From positions 496,001-560,000 of the forward strand of contig NZ_JALIQP010000001.1 in NCBI RefSeq assembly GCF_023566055.1: a stretch of 64,000 bases of DNA, read 5' to 3'. This DNA comes from Halosolutus amylolyticus. GTDB taxonomy: Archaea; Halobacteriota; Halobacteria; Halobacteriales; Natrialbaceae. The position numbers and the translations under genes are program-made. Under the pieces are notes generated by a model that saw only the letters and a list, made by a program, of their open reading frames with translations, did not search any database and was not told where the DNA came from. Shown here piece after piece: positions 16,597 to 25,853 of this stretch; position 1 is the first letter of the stretch; every line of letters begins with the position of its first letter.

Positions 16597-19500
16597 CTAG
16601 TCCGACGCTTCGGCCGTCGCGATCGGCTCGATCGCCAGTTCCATCGTCACGCCGTCGACGTCCCACTCCTCGCGGTAGCCGTCCTCGACCGTCCCGATCT
16701 CGTCGGCGCGGACCTCCTCGCGGACCAGGTCCGTCCGCTCCTCGACGAGGGCGGCGACGCGATCGTCCTCGATCTCGAGGTCGAGCGCGATCCGCTCCTC
16801 GACGTCGAGGTCGAGGTCCTTGCGCATCTCCTGGACCCGGCGGATGACCTCGCGGGCGTAGCCCTCGCTCTCGATGTCGTCGGTCAGCGAGGCGTCGACG
16901 TAGACGACGCCGCGATCGTCGCCGTTCAGGCCGAACGCGCTTCCGGCGACGCCCGCGGGCGTCTGGGTGACGAAGGAGACCATCTCCTCGGTGATGGACT
17001 CGTCGTCTTCGAGGACGTCCGCGACGGCGTCCGCGATCGTCTCGAGGCTCGGGTCCTCGATCCGGGCCTCGTTGAGGGCGTTCATGACCCGCCCGGCGCG
17101 ATCGCCGAAGGCCGGGCCGAGTTCGCTCATGTCCGCCTCGGCGCTGTACTGGAGTTCGCCCCAGCGATCGTCCGGCGAGACCAGTTCGATCTCGCGGGCG
17201 TTGAGCCGGTCGGCCAGCAGGTCGGTGTGCCGGTCGACGGCCTCGACGACTCGCTCGTCGTCGGCCGCGACGACGACCCGCGGGACGGGCCAGCGGAGTT
17301 TGCGCCCGGCCTGCTGGCGGGCGTTCGCGCCGGCCTCCTCGATCGCCCGCAGGAGCGCGACGTCCTCCTCGAGCTGTTCGTCCTCCCAGTACTCCTCGAC
17401 CGCCGGCCAGTCGCACATGTGGACGGTGTCGTGCTCGGCGTCGCCGGTCAGGGTGCCGTAGATCTCCTCGCTGATGAACGGCGCGTACGGCGCGAGCAGG
17501 GCGACGACCTCCCGGAGCACCCGGTAGATCGTCGCGTAGGCGGCCCGTTTGGTGGCGCTGTCGTCTTCCTCCCACATGCGTTCCCGGACCGCCTGCACGT
17601 AGAACCGCGAGACGTCCTCGACGACGAACTCGAGGAGGGCGTCGACCGCCTTGTCCTGGCGGAACTCCTCGAAGTGGGCGGTCATCTCGGCCTTCGTGGA
17701 CTGGAGGCGGGCGAGGATCCACTCGTCGATCAGTTCCAGATCCTCGTCGACGTCCTCGAGCGTCGTCTGCTGTGGATCGAACTCGTCCAGTCGCATGTAC
17801 GGCAGCGGGAACCGGAAGACGTTCCAGAGCGTCCGGAGGTGATTCTCCATCGTCTGCATCCCGTCCCAGGAGAAGCGCATGTCGTCGCCCTGCGGGTTGT
17901 TCGACAGCAGGAACAGCCGCATCACGTCCCGGCCGTGGCGATCGATCGCCTCGTGGGGGTCGATCAGGATGTCCTTGGACTTGCTCATCGCGCGGCCGTC
18001 GGGCATGAGCGCGTGGCCGTGCATCAGCACTTCCTGGTAGGGAATCTCGCCGAGTGCGGCGGTGCCCATGCCGAGCTGGGACCAGAACCAGCCGCGGGTC
18101 TGGTCGTGGGCCTCGAGGATGAAGTCCGCGGGCCAGAGTTCGTCGAACCGGCTGTCGTCCGCGGGGAAGTCGAGGGTCCCCCACGACGCCACGGAGGAGT
18201 CGAGCCAGACGTCGAAGACGTCGGGAACGCGGGTGTAGGTGGTCCCGTTCTCGGTGATCGTGAGGTCGTCGACCGTGTCCTTGTGGAGGTCGACCTCGTC
18301 CGGGTCGATCTCCTGGTCGACCCGATCGGCGAGTTCCTCGCGATCGCTGATGACGATCCGGTCCTGGTCGTCGTCGCGGTCTTCGGGCGTCCACACGGGA
18401 AGGGGAATGCCCCAGTAGCGCTGCCGTGAGACGTTCCAGTCGGGAGCCTCCTCGACGAAGTCGCGGAAGCGGTTGTCCCGTGCCCACTCGGGGTGCCACT
18501 CGCTGTCCTCGATGTTCTCGAGGAGTTCGTCCTTGACGTCCGTGATCGTGATGAACCACTGGTCGGTGACGATCTGGATGATCCCCGTGTCGCAGCGCCA
18601 GCAGTGGCCGTAGCTGTGGGAGACGGTGCCCGACGCCAGCAGCGCTCCGTTCTCCTCGAGATCCGCCATGATCTCGTCGTCGGCGTCCTTGACGAACTGG
18701 CCCGCGTACGTGCCGGCCTCCTCGGTGTAGACGCCGTCGCCGCCGACGGGACAGAAGATCGGGAACCCGAGTTCCCGCCCGCGCTCGAAGTCCTCCTCAC
18801 CGTGACCCGGCGCGGAGTGGACGAGGCCGGTACCCTCGCCGTGCGTGTCGACGTAGTCCGCCGCGTAAACCTCGAACGCGCCCTCGGCGTCGACGTGGTC
18901 GGGGACCTCCTCGGCGAGCGGGTGCTCGTAGGACCAGCCGATCAGGTCCTCGCCGGACAGTTCCTCGACGACCTCGTAGTCCTCGTAGCGGCCCTCCTTG
19001 AGGACCTCCTCGTGTTTCGCTTCGGCGACGTACAGCAGTTCCTCCTCGCCGTCTTTCTCCGCCCGCACGCCGACGTAGTCGCCCTCTTCGTCGACCGCGA
19101 CGAAGGTGTTCGCGGGGATCGTCCACGGCGTGGTCGTCCAGATGACGATCGAGCCCTCGCTGCTCGCGGGTCCGTCGTCCCCGCTCGCTCCATCCGGGGA
19201 CTCCCCCTGGTCGTCCCCGCGATCCTCGAGGTCGAATTTCACGTATATCGAGGGGTCCTCGACGTCCTCGTACTCGACCTCGTTGTTCGCGATGGCGGTC
19301 TCACACCGGGGACACTGCGAGATCGATCGGTGCCCCTTCTCGACCAGCCCGCGCTCTGCGGCCTTCGAGAAGCCCCACCAGGCCGCCTCCATGTACTCCG
19401 GGCTGACCGTCCGGTAGGGATTCTCCCAGTCCATCCAGACGCCGAAATCCTGGAAGTCGGACTGCAGGCCCTCGAGTTGCTCGTTGGCGTAGTCCTTGCA

Positions 19501-19863
19501 CGCCTGGATGAAGTTCTCCTCGCCGTACTCCTCGATGTCCTGCTTGTTCTCGAAGCCGAGTCGCTCCTCCACGCGGGTCTCGATCGGCAGGCCGTGCATG
19601 TCGTAGCCCGGCCGATCGGTGACGTCGTACCCCTGCATCCGGAAGAAGCGGAGGTAGACGTCCTTCAGCGATTTGTTCCAGGTGGTCCCCATGTGCGCCG
19701 AACCGGACGTGTACGGCGGGCCGTCCACGAAGAAGAAGGAGTCACCGTCGGAGCGATGCTCGACCGTCCGTTCGTAGGCGTCGACCGCGTCCCAGTACTC
19801 GAACACCTGCTGTTCGAGTTCGTGGGGATCGTACTGGTCGTCGACCTCGCCGAACCTGCTCAT
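16597..19863 (-). CDS. ileS: Isoleucyl-tRNA synthetase
   Basis: A 1088-residue class I synthetase that charges tRNA-Ile. The HIGH motif is SAHMG at residues ~55-59, and the KMSKS motif is AMSKSK near ~625-630. The editing CP1 domain lies between (region WTTTPWTIPANT near 235-250). The C-terminal ~400 residues include the tRNA-binding helical bundle and zinc-like/extension parts of the archaeal type. Length and domain order fit archaeal/eukaryotic IleRS. A TATA-like CTTTACTG lies ~27 bp before the ATG on this strand. Confidence 0.97.
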   Translation of the reverse strand: MSRFGEVDDQYDPHELEQQVFEYWDAVDAYERTVEHRSDGDSFFFVDGPPYTSGSAHMGTTWNKSLKDVYLRFFRMQGYDVTDRPGYDMHGLPIETRVEERLGFENKQDIEEYGEENFIQACKDYANEQLEGLQSDFQDFGVWMDWENPYRTVSPEYMEAAWWGFSKAAERGLVEKGHRSISQCPRCETAIANNEVEYEDVEDPSIYVKFDLEDRGDDQGESPDGASGDDGPASSEGSIVIWTTTPWTIPANTFVAVDEEGDYVGVRAEKDGEEELLYVAEAKHEEVLKEGRYEDYEVVEELSGEDLIGWSYEHPLAEEVPDHVDAEGAFEVYAADYVDTHGEGTGLVHSAPGHGEEDFERGRELGFPIFCPVGGDGVYTEEAGTYAGQFVKDADDEIMADLEENGALLASGTVSHSYGHCWRCDTGIIQIVTDQWFITITDVKDELLENIEDSEWHPEWARDNRFRDFVEEAPDWNVSRQRYWGIPLPVWTPEDRDDDQDRIVISDREELADRVDQEIDPDEVDLHKDTVDDLTITENGTTYTRVPDVFDVWLDSSVASWGTLDFPADDSRFDELWPADFILEAHDQTRGWFWSQLGMGTAALGEIPYQEVLMHGHALMPDGRAMSKSKDILIDPHEAIDRHGRDVMRLFLLSNNPQGDDMRFSWDGMQTMENHLRTLWNVFRFPLPYMRLDEFDPQQTTLEDVDEDLELIDEWILARLQSTKAEMTAHFEEFRQDKAVDALLEFVVEDVSRFYVQAVRERMWEEDDSATKRAAYATIYRVLREVVALLAPYAPFISEEIYGTLTGDAEHDTVHMCDWPAVEEYWEDEQLEEDVALLRAIEEAGANARQQAGRKLRWPVPRVVVAADDERVVEAVDRHTDLLADRLNAREIELVSPDDRWGELQYSAEADMSELGPAFGDRAGRVMNALNEARIEDPSLETIADAVADVLEDDESITEEMVSFVTQTPAGVAGSAFGLNGDDRGVVYVDASLTDDIESEGYAREVIRRVQEMRKDLDLDVEERIALDLEIEDDRVAALVEERTDLVREEVRADEIGTVEDGYREEWDVDGVTMELAIEPIATAEASD

Positions 19864-19992
19864 ACCAGAGGTAACTGGCTGGTGCAGTAAAGAGGAATCG
19901 ATATTGCGAACCCTGCGCCCGGATCGACGCCGGCCGCGGGTTCGGCTCGAAACGTCGATCGACGGGGACGAGAACCGCGGTTCAGGGGCCGA

Positions 19993-20214
19993 TCAGACGA
20001 CCCTCGAGAGGACCTTCTGGTAGCCGAGGCCGTAGGCTCCGGCGTAGAGCATGACGCAGCCGATCGCGGCGAGCCACACGGCAACCATCGCGTCGCCCGC
20101 CCCGAGGTGCTGGAAACTCGCGTACTCTGCGGCGATACCGCCCACCGTGAGCAAGCCGGCGATGGCGGTATAGACGACGAGCGAGAGCGATTCCACGATG
20201 AGTTCCGATGTCAT
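19993..20214 (-). CDS. Small two-span membrane protein
   Basis: A 73-residue membrane protein with two or three hydrophobic segments (LSLVVYTAIAGLLTVGGIAAEY and AMVAVWLAAIGCVMLYAGAYGL) and a C-terminal LGYQKVLSRVV. Codon use is normal for the genome. The family seems conserved in haloarchaea but I cannot name a function. It sits just upstream of ileS on the same strand. Confidence 0.78.
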   Translation of the reverse strand: MTSELIVESLSLVVYTAIAGLLTVGGIAAEYASFQHLGAGDAMVAVWLAAIGCVMLYAGAYGLGYQKVLSRVV

Positions 20215-20345
20215 TACCGAATCAGAGTTCCCGGGAGAACGTAAATCTGTCCCCGCGTTCGGAACGCGATGACGAGGGGCGCAGCGCCCGCCGTCCGACC
20301 GCCACGAGAACTGTTAACTGACAGTCCGGGGAACGTCCGGCCACC

Positions 20346-21134
20346 ATGCCCGCGTACGAGAACCTCACGGTGGATCGCGACGACGGCGTCACGACGGTAA
20401 CGCTCCAGAGCACGGCCGGCCGAAACGCCTTGCACCTGGAGATGGCGAACGAACTGGTGGCCGTGGCCACCGCGCTCGGCGAAGACCCGGACGCGAGATG
20501 TATCGTCCTGACTCACGACGGGGATTTCTTCGGGAGTGGGGCCGATCTCACCGAATTTTCGGGCGACGAATCCGACGCCCCGCTGCTCCGGCGACTGGCT
20601 GGCCGCCTCCACGAGGCGATCGTCCAGTTCCACCAGTCCGAAACGCCTGTCGTCGGCGGTATCGACGGGATCGCCGCCGGGGCCGGGTTCAGCCTCGCGC
20701 TCATGCCCGATCTGGTCGTCCTCGGCGACGAGGCGACGCTGAAATTCGCGTACCCGGGAATCGGACTGACCGGCGACGGCGGGGCGACGTTCTACCTCCC
20801 GCGACTCGTCGGCCTCCGGACCGCGAAGGAGATCGTCCTGCGTGACGAACCGATCGATCCCGAGGAGGCCGTCGAGATGGGGCTCGCGACCGAAGTCGTC
20901 CCGACCGACGCGTTCGACGATCGGCTCGCGGACCTCGCGAGCGAGGTGGCGTCGGGGCCGACGACGGCGTTCGGGACGACGACCCGCCTGCTGACCGAGA
21001 GCTTCGATCGGGACCTCGAGGCCCAACTCGCCGCGGAGACGAACGCCATCGCGAACGCGACCCACACCGAGGATTACGCGCGGGGCCTCGACGCGTTCTT
21101 CGGCGACGACGATCCCGAGTTCGTCGGCCGGTAA
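20346..21134 (+). CDS. Enoyl-CoA hydratase/isomerase family protein
   Basis: A 262-residue crotonase-fold enzyme acting on acyl-CoA thioesters. The CoA-binding part is at GRNALHLEMANEL; oxyanion-hole residues lie at GSGADLTEF (~64-71) and GIAAGAGFSLALMPD (~108-122). The usual first catalytic Glu of hydratases is Ser here, but Asp144 in IGLTGDGGATFYLPRL is kept. That pattern is closer to PaaG-like isomerases than to standard hydratases (family inference). A TATA-like GTTAAC lies ~30 bp upstream. Confidence 0.88.
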   Translation: MPAYENLTVDRDDGVTTVTLQSTAGRNALHLEMANELVAVATALGEDPDARCIVLTHDGDFFGSGADLTEFSGDESDAPLLRRLAGRLHEAIVQFHQSETPVVGGIDGIAAGAGFSLALMPDLVVLGDEATLKFAYPGIGLTGDGGATFYLPRLVGLRTAKEIVLRDEPIDPEEAVEMGLATEVVPTDAFDDRLADLASEVASGPTTAFGTTTRLLTESFDRDLEAQLAAETNAIANATHTEDYARGLDAFFGDDDPEFVGR

Positions 21135-21189
21135 CGAGCGGCGGCCGTCGGATCGGCCCGCATATATCCCTGCGGACGTATCCTCGCGT

Positions 21190-21885
21190 GTGCCCGCGTC
21201 CGACTCCGACTCCGACTCCGGATCTCGAGACGATCCACCCTTCCCGACCGCTCGCCACGTCCTCGAAGACGACTGCCGGCGCTGCCCGGCGCTCGTCGAG
21301 CACCGCGAGTGCATCTCGTGGGGCACCGGCGATCCCGACGCGAGCGTCGTGGTCGTCGGCGAAGCGCCCGGCTACGGCACCCCCGAGGCCGATCGGTGGC
21401 GGGGCGGCAACTGGACCGCCAAGGCCTACACCTCGCGTCACTCCGGTCGCCGGATTCGGCGCATGCTCGCACAGGTCGGCTACGGAGAGGAGGCGTACTA
21501 CACGAACGCGGTGAAGTGTTTTCCCGCCGATCCCGAGGCGCCGACGAGCAACCGCGAACCGACCGCGGAAGAGCGCGCGAACTGTCGGACCCACCTGCTG
21601 ACCGAACTCGATCTCGTCGATCCCGACGTCGTCCTCGCGACCGGGAAACACGCGACGAAGACGGTTCTCGCGGCCGAGAACCAGGACCTCGACGGCTTCG
21701 TCGACGGCGTGCTCGACCCGATCGACTGCGATCGGCTCGGGGTGTGGCTCGTCCCGATCCTGCATCCCTCCTACCAGGACGTCTGGATCGGCCGACTGGG
21801 ATACGACGCCGACGAGTACCTCGCGGCGATCGGGGAGACACTGGACGAACTGTGCACGACGAGGGTCGACTCGAGGCGGGGATAG
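21190..21885 (+). CDS. Family 4-like uracil-DNA glycosylase
   Basis: A 231-residue DNA repair protein removing uracil from DNA. Motif 1 is GEAPGYG at residues 57-63; motif 2 is LHPSYQ in the C-terminal third. Cys29, Cys32, Cys110 and Cys132 are placed as in [4Fe-4S]-binding UDGs (extra Cys41). The segment GGNWTAKAYTSRHSGRR between motif 1 and the core is longer than in classic family 4 enzymes. It starts at GTG 21190; the first 20 residues are polar and may be disordered. Confidence 0.88.
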   Translation: MPASDSDSDSGSRDDPPFPTARHVLEDDCRRCPALVEHRECISWGTGDPDASVVVVGEAPGYGTPEADRWRGGNWTAKAYTSRHSGRRIRRMLAQVGYGEEAYYTNAVKCFPADPEAPTSNREPTAEERANCRTHLLTELDLVDPDVVLATGKHATKTVLAAENQDLDGFVDGVLDPIDCDRLGVWLVPILHPSYQDVWIGRLGYDADEYLAAIGETLDELCTTRVDSRRG

Positions 21886-21945
21886 CGCCGCGGTCGTCGT
21901 AACAGGCGAGTAAGCTTCTTACAGGCGGGCGACACACAGTCGCCT

Positions 21946-22365
21946 ATGAGTACGATCTTCAGCCAGATCGTGGAGGGAGAGATTCCGGCACGTATCGTGT
22001 ACGAAGACGAGACGACGGTCGCCTTTCTCGACGCCAACCCGCTCGCGCCGGGCCACACGCTGGTGATCCCGAAAGACGAGTACGAACGGCTGAACGACGT
22101 CCCCGGCGACGTCGCCGACGACCTCTACGCGACCATCCACCGGCTGGTTCCCGTCGTCGAGGAGGCAGTCGACGCCGACGCGACCACCGTCGCGTTCAAC
22201 AACGGCGAGGAAGCCGGCCAGGAGGTCCCCCACGTTCACTGCCACATCGTCCCCCGGTTCGAGGGCGACGGTGGCGGCCCCATCCACGCCATCGCCGGCG
22301 ATCGACCCGACCTGGACGACGACGAACTCGACGAGATCGCCGGAGAGATCGAGTCGAACGCCTGA
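21946..22365 (+). CDS. HIT family nucleotide hydrolase
   Basis: A 139-residue histidine-triad protein hydrolysing or transferring nucleotide phosphates. The triad is HVHCH at residues 96-100 (His96, His98, His100), preceded by the GQEVPHVH motif. The N-terminal half has the HIT alpha/beta core (IVYEDETTVAFLDANPLAPGHTLVIPK). A 60-bp gap separates it from the UDG gene. Its stop codon TGA shares its last A with the first base of a structured repeat (22365-22445). Confidence 0.93.
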   Translation: MSTIFSQIVEGEIPARIVYEDETTVAFLDANPLAPGHTLVIPKDEYERLNDVPGDVADDLYATIHRLVPVVEEAVDADATTVAFNNGEEAGQEVPHVHCHIVPRFEGDGGGPIHAIAGDRPDLDDDELDEIAGEIESNA

Positions 22366-22445
22366 TACGGAGTGCTGTACCGATGGACCGGCACGACCGC
22401 AGGCGGGTCGCGGTTGCGCCGGAACTGACGGACAGTAGTTCGTAT
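22365..22445 (+). repeat. Structured intergenic repeat, copy A
   Basis: An 81-bp element starting ATACGGA and ending TTCGTAT (imperfect outer inverted repeat). Inner arms CCGGCACGACCGC (22388-22400) and GCGGTTGCGCCGG (22410-22422) form a 13-bp stem with one mismatch and one G-T wobble around a 9-nt loop. A second copy (35721-35802) keeps the same ends, the same GCCGGAACTGAC segment and the stem by compensating changes. The first base is the last base of the HIT stop codon. Confidence 0.75.
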
Positions 22446-22537
22446 GAATCGATCGTCCCACAGTCGGGTCGGCGTCTACTTGGCCGGCCCCGAACCGGTG
22501 CCGTGAGGGTTTTGCCGATCGCGCGCGAGCGTCGCGT

Positions 22538-22756
22538 ATGAGTCTCGTCGCCCAGTTTCGCGCCCACCCGATCGCCACGACCCTCGAACTCGGGAGCGTC
22601 CTGGTCTGTTGCCTGCTGTTTTTCGGGACGTTCGTCGCGCTCGCGACCGTCCCGCCGTCGCAGTCGACGACGCCGTGGCTCGCGATCGTCGGCGTCGGTG
22701 CGGCGTTCGTCCTGTTCTGGACCGCGATCGTGCCGCTGTACGAGCGGACGCGCTAG
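22538..22756 (+). CDS. Small two-span membrane protein
   Basis: A 72-residue membrane protein with two hydrophobic spans (LELGSVLVCCLLFFGTFVALAT and WLAIVGVGAAFVLFWTAIVPLYE). No family function is known to me. Its stop codon TAG overlaps the stop of the convergent prepilin peptidase gene within the shared tetramer CTAG at 22753-22756. Confidence 0.7.
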   Translation: MSLVAQFRAHPIATTLELGSVLVCCLLFFGTFVALATVPPSQSTTPWLAIVGVGAAFVLFWTAIVPLYERTR

Positions 22757-23778
22757 ACGATCGTCCCGACAAGCAGATCGCCGTACAGCAGGCCGATCAC
22801 CAGCCCGGCGAACACCGGGACGAGAAACGGTGCGCCCGGCGAGATCCAGACCGTCTCGTTCGCCGTGAGCACCTCGAGCCCCTCCCGCAGTTCGTCCGGC
22901 GTGGTGCCGTAGGCCGTCCCCTCGATGTCGTCCAGGAATGCCGCGGCGCCCCACGGGTCGTCGGCGGCCGGCGTTCGATCGACACCCGACGCGTCGATGG
23001 CGCCAGTCTCGGGTCCAGCCTCCGCCGTCCCCCCGTCGCTTCGAACGTCGGGGCCGGCCGCGACCGCCCCGTCGGTCGGTGGGTTCGGCTCGTCGGGGAG
23101 CGACGCCGGGTCCCGGTACCGACCGGGCGCGTCGCGCAGGTCGGCGAGCGTCAGTCCGCGCCAGCGGAGGTACATCCGCAGGGCGTCGAGATCGAGTCCG
23201 TTCCGGGAGAGCCCCTCCGGCGTCGAGAGCAACGTCCCGTGGCGCTCGGCGACCGCCTCCCAGGAGACCGGCCAGCCGACGAACATGACGGGCGCGATGC
23301 GCCCGGCGACGGCGTTGCGGGCCGCGAGGACGATCGGGAGCGCCAGTCCGACGAGGACGGCGTTCGAGAGGATCGTGAACGAGAACGCCTCGATCGGCGT
23401 GCCCGAGACGGGGAGCGTCCACGTGCCGACGGTGTACTGCGGAAAGGTCGGGAACAGCAGGGCGAGCACGAGCAGCGCCTTCGCGTCCGCGCCGCCGAAG
23501 CCGCCGAGCCACCAGAACAGGTACGCGATCGGGACGACCAGCCCCAGGCTGATCGCCGCCGGGACGAGAAAGTCGTGGGTCCAGGCCAGGCCGCCCGCCT
23601 GCCGGGCGGTCCAGCCGTCCCAGACGAGCGTCACGGTTCCGATCGCCGCGAGGGGGATCCAGACGGTGCTCGAGACGCGCCTGGTCCGAACGTCGCGGAT
23701 CGCGGCCCACGCGAAGACGGGGAGGGCGACGAGTCGCAGGAGATCCGGCACCGTCGCCGACGCGAAGGCGAGTGTCAC
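22753..23778 (-). CDS. Prepilin/prearchaellin peptidase (A24 family, PibD-like)
   Basis: A 341-residue aspartic protease of the membrane that cuts class III signal peptides of archaellins and pilins. The two catalytic Asp are Asp29 in IRDVRTRRV and Asp98 in GGADAK, the hallmark pair of A24 peptidases. Membrane spans run through residues ~1-180 and one at the end (FLVPVFAGLVIGLLYGDLL). A ~100-residue hydrophilic region lies before the last span. The frame is open upstream, but the GTG at 23778 opens on the first membrane segment. It is convergent with the 22538 gene, sharing CTAG for both stops. Confidence 0.87.
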   Translation of the reverse strand: MTLAFASATVPDLLRLVALPVFAWAAIRDVRTRRVSSTVWIPLAAIGTVTLVWDGWTARQAGGLAWTHDFLVPAAISLGLVVPIAYLFWWLGGFGGADAKALLVLALLFPTFPQYTVGTWTLPVSGTPIEAFSFTILSNAVLVGLALPIVLAARNAVAGRIAPVMFVGWPVSWEAVAERHGTLLSTPEGLSRNGLDLDALRMYLRWRGLTLADLRDAPGRYRDPASLPDEPNPPTDGAVAAGPDVRSDGGTAEAGPETGAIDASGVDRTPAADDPWGAAAFLDDIEGTAYGTTPDELREGLEVLTANETVWISPGAPFLVPVFAGLVIGLLYGDLLVGTIV

Positions 23779-24034
23779 AGGTCCCCCTGCGAAGGGCGGT
23801 CCCCTTACGTTTTCGGCTCCGGAGCATCCCGCAGATGAGAGACCGACGCCCGCCGATCGGCTGGTGGTGGACACCGTCGGATCGGTCCGCCAGCAGACGT
23901 CGCACGCACCGGAGCACAAGAGAGACGACGGGCGGTAGTAGCGACTAGAGTGGAGGAAAACGCAGTGTCCGGACCGGCCGGAGCGGCCGATCGGCACGGG
24001 ATCCACGGCGGACCCCGCGGGTGACGGGCACAGT

Positions 24035-24424
24035 TTAAATGACGCGGTTCTGCAGGTAGTCGAGGTGTTTCGCGTTGTAGACGATCTTGACCTCGTCAGT
24101 CTCGGCGGACCCGATGCAGGTCAGCCGGACGTTCTTGTCCTCGACCTCCTCGTCGCTGAGGATCTGCTGCATGTCCATCTGGATCTCGCCCTCCTTGACG
24201 ATCGCCGCGCAGTTCGCGCAGGCACCTGCGCGACAGGAGAAGGGCCAGTCGTAGCCCTGTGCCTCGGCGGCCTCGAGGATGTATTCGCCCTCGGCGACGT
24301 CGAGGGAGCCGTAGTCCTCGTCGTCCAGACCGGCGTCGGCGGCCTGGTCGAAGAGATCGTCGTCGTCCATGTCCCAGCCCTGGTCGTCCAGCACTTCGTA
24401 GTTGAGGTATTCTACCGTGGGCAT
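24035..24424 (-). CDS. Plant-type [2Fe-2S] ferredoxin (haloarchaeal form)
   Basis: A 129-residue ferredoxin, the length of the classic halobacterial electron carrier. The cluster ligands are Cys64, Cys69, Cys72 and Cys103 ([10 protein letters not shown] and LTC). The acidic helical insertion near the N-terminus ([20 protein letters not shown], residues ~20-39) is the salt-adaptive hyperacidic domain of this family. It carries electrons for 2-oxoacid oxidoreductases in the cytoplasm. A TATA-like box and a strong dyad lie upstream on the same strand. Confidence 0.95.
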   Translation of the reverse strand: MPTVEYLNYEVLDDQGWDMDDDDLFDQAADAGLDDEDYGSLDVAEGEYILEAAEAQGYDWPFSCRAGACANCAAIVKEGEIQMDMQQILSDEEVEDKNVRLTCIGSAETDEVKIVYNAKHLDYLQNRVI

Positions 24425-24449
24425 CACTCGGCGATTCGAGTCCCGTACT

Positions 24450-24457
24450 GGTATAGC
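24450..24457 (-). promoter_or_regulatory. TATA-like box of the ferredoxin gene
   Basis: Read on the minus strand this is GCTATACC, centred about 28-30 bp before the ATG at 24424. Confidence 0.5.
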
Positions 24458-24477
24458 TTGCTGTTCGGTCCTCAATT

Positions 24478-24514
24478 GTCTTTCAGTCAGAATCGAGCAA
24501 TTCGACTGAAAGAC
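24478..24514 (-). promoter_or_regulatory. Near-perfect 15-bp dyad upstream of the ferredoxin promoter
   Basis: GTCTTTCAGTC (24478-24488) and GACTGAAAGAC (24504-24514) are perfect inverted repeats. Inner GAAT/ATTC extends the stem to 15 bp with one bulged A (24489) and the loop CGAGCA (24494-24499). It sits 54-90 bp upstream of the ferredoxin start, just behind the TATA box, and has no following T tract, so an operator or activator site is likelier than a terminator. Confidence 0.7.
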
Positions 24515-24671
24515 TGTCACGAGGTGACGAAGTTCACGGCGATGCGGAGAATCGAAACGGGAATGGTCGGGCGGATCCCGTGAGTACCCAGTCGGAGAGA
24601 ATCGGGGCGAATACCACGTTAGCTGTCGGAGATCGTCGATCGGGCGCGTGCGGTCCGCGATCGGACCGGTC

Positions 24672-25853
24672 TCAGAACCCGAAGATGGGGACGAACCGGA
24701 ACGTGAGAAACGCGCCGACCGTCGCGATGATCGGCACGACGTTCTGCATGATGATGACCCGCGCCGTCGTCGACGGATCGAACAGGTCGGACGCCTGGGG
24801 AATGTCCTCGGGTTCCTCCTCGCCGATCTCGGGCGGCGTCTCCCCCTCCTCTTCCGCGGTGAGCGCGCCGACTGAGACGCGGGTCTCCTCGCCACGGCGA
24901 GCGTCGGAGAGCGTCGTCGTCCGGGTTGCCCGACCCCAGCCGAGCCCGATGATGCACATCGTCGCGACCACGACGAAACTCGCGGGAATGCCGATCGCCG
25001 AGAGAACGATGACGATCGTCGAGGCGATGACGGCGACGACGATCGCCGCCGTAATCGGGAGGTTCGTGATGTCGTTGCCGAGCGTGTCGAGCGTCCGGCG
25101 GGCGATCGTGAAACACCCCACTGCGACGGCGGCAGAGCCGAGCAGAATGAGCGGGATCATGTCGACGTCGCCGGTGCCGTAGATCGGGGCGATCGCGTTC
25201 GCGATGTTACTCGTACCCGAGGAGAACGCCATCAGACAGCCGATCGCGACGACGACGAACGCGCCGGTGATCTCCCGCCGGTCCGCGCCGACCCCGAATC
25301 GGAGTCGGGGAACCGTCCCCGATCGATCGACGGTGATCATCTCGCGGCCCTCCTGATTGGCCTCGATGGCGACCCACGCGTTGATCTGAGGGTAGAAGTA
25401 CCGGCCGACGACGCCGGCCACCCAGAAGCCGATGATCGGGGCGACGATCCACCAGACGACGATCTCGCCCATCACCGCCCAGTTGAGTTCGCCGGTCGCG
25501 AGGCCGAGCGCGGCGATCGCGCCGACCGCGGTCATCGACGTCGACGCCGGAACGCCGGCGTAGTTGCCGACGAACAGCGCGCCGCCGATGAAAAAGAGGA
25601 CGGCGACGTTCGATCGCATAGTGAAGACGTCGGTCGTGTGCACGAGTTCGTCCCCGAGCGTCGTGACGACGTTCGGGCCGATCGTGATCGCGCCGAGAAA
25701 GAAGAAAATCGACATCAGCGCTGCCGCCGCGAGTTTCGTGATCACGTTGGCGCCGACGGCGGGCCCGAACGCCGGTCCCGTCGTCGCACCGCCGATGTTG
25801 TAGCCGACGAAGACCGCAACGAGAAGCCCCACGAGCAACAGTACTTCCGTCAC
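24672..25853 (-). CDS. Inorganic phosphate transporter, PiT family
   Basis: A 393-residue membrane protein of the PiT (PF01384) group, with about 10 spans arranged as two related halves. The N-terminal signature [23 protein letters not shown] and the second-half [17 protein letters not shown] replace the GANDxxN motifs of the family. A hydrophilic tail (~residues 330-370, rich in Glu, motif IGEEEPED) precedes a last span. It shares this tail motif with the protein at 27262-28440, so the two are close paralogues. Cation-driven phosphate uptake is the family role; the substrate is inferred. Confidence 0.88.
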   Translation of the reverse strand: MTEVLLLVGLLVAVFVGYNIGGATTGPAFGPAVGANVITKLAAAALMSIFFFLGAITIGPNVVTTLGDELVHTTDVFTMRSNVAVLFFIGGALFVGNYAGVPASTSMTAVGAIAALGLATGELNWAVMGEIVVWWIVAPIIGFWVAGVVGRYFYPQINAWVAIEANQEGREMITVDRSGTVPRLRFGVGADRREITGAFVVVAIGCLMAFSSGTSNIANAIAPIYGTGDVDMIPLILLGSAAVAVGCFTIARRTLDTLGNDITNLPITAAIVVAVIASTIVIVLSAIGIPASFVVVATMCIIGLGWGRATRTTTLSDARRGEETRVSVGALTAEEEGETPPEIGEEEPEDIPQASDLFDPSTTARVIIMQNVVPIIATVGAFLTFRFVPIFGF

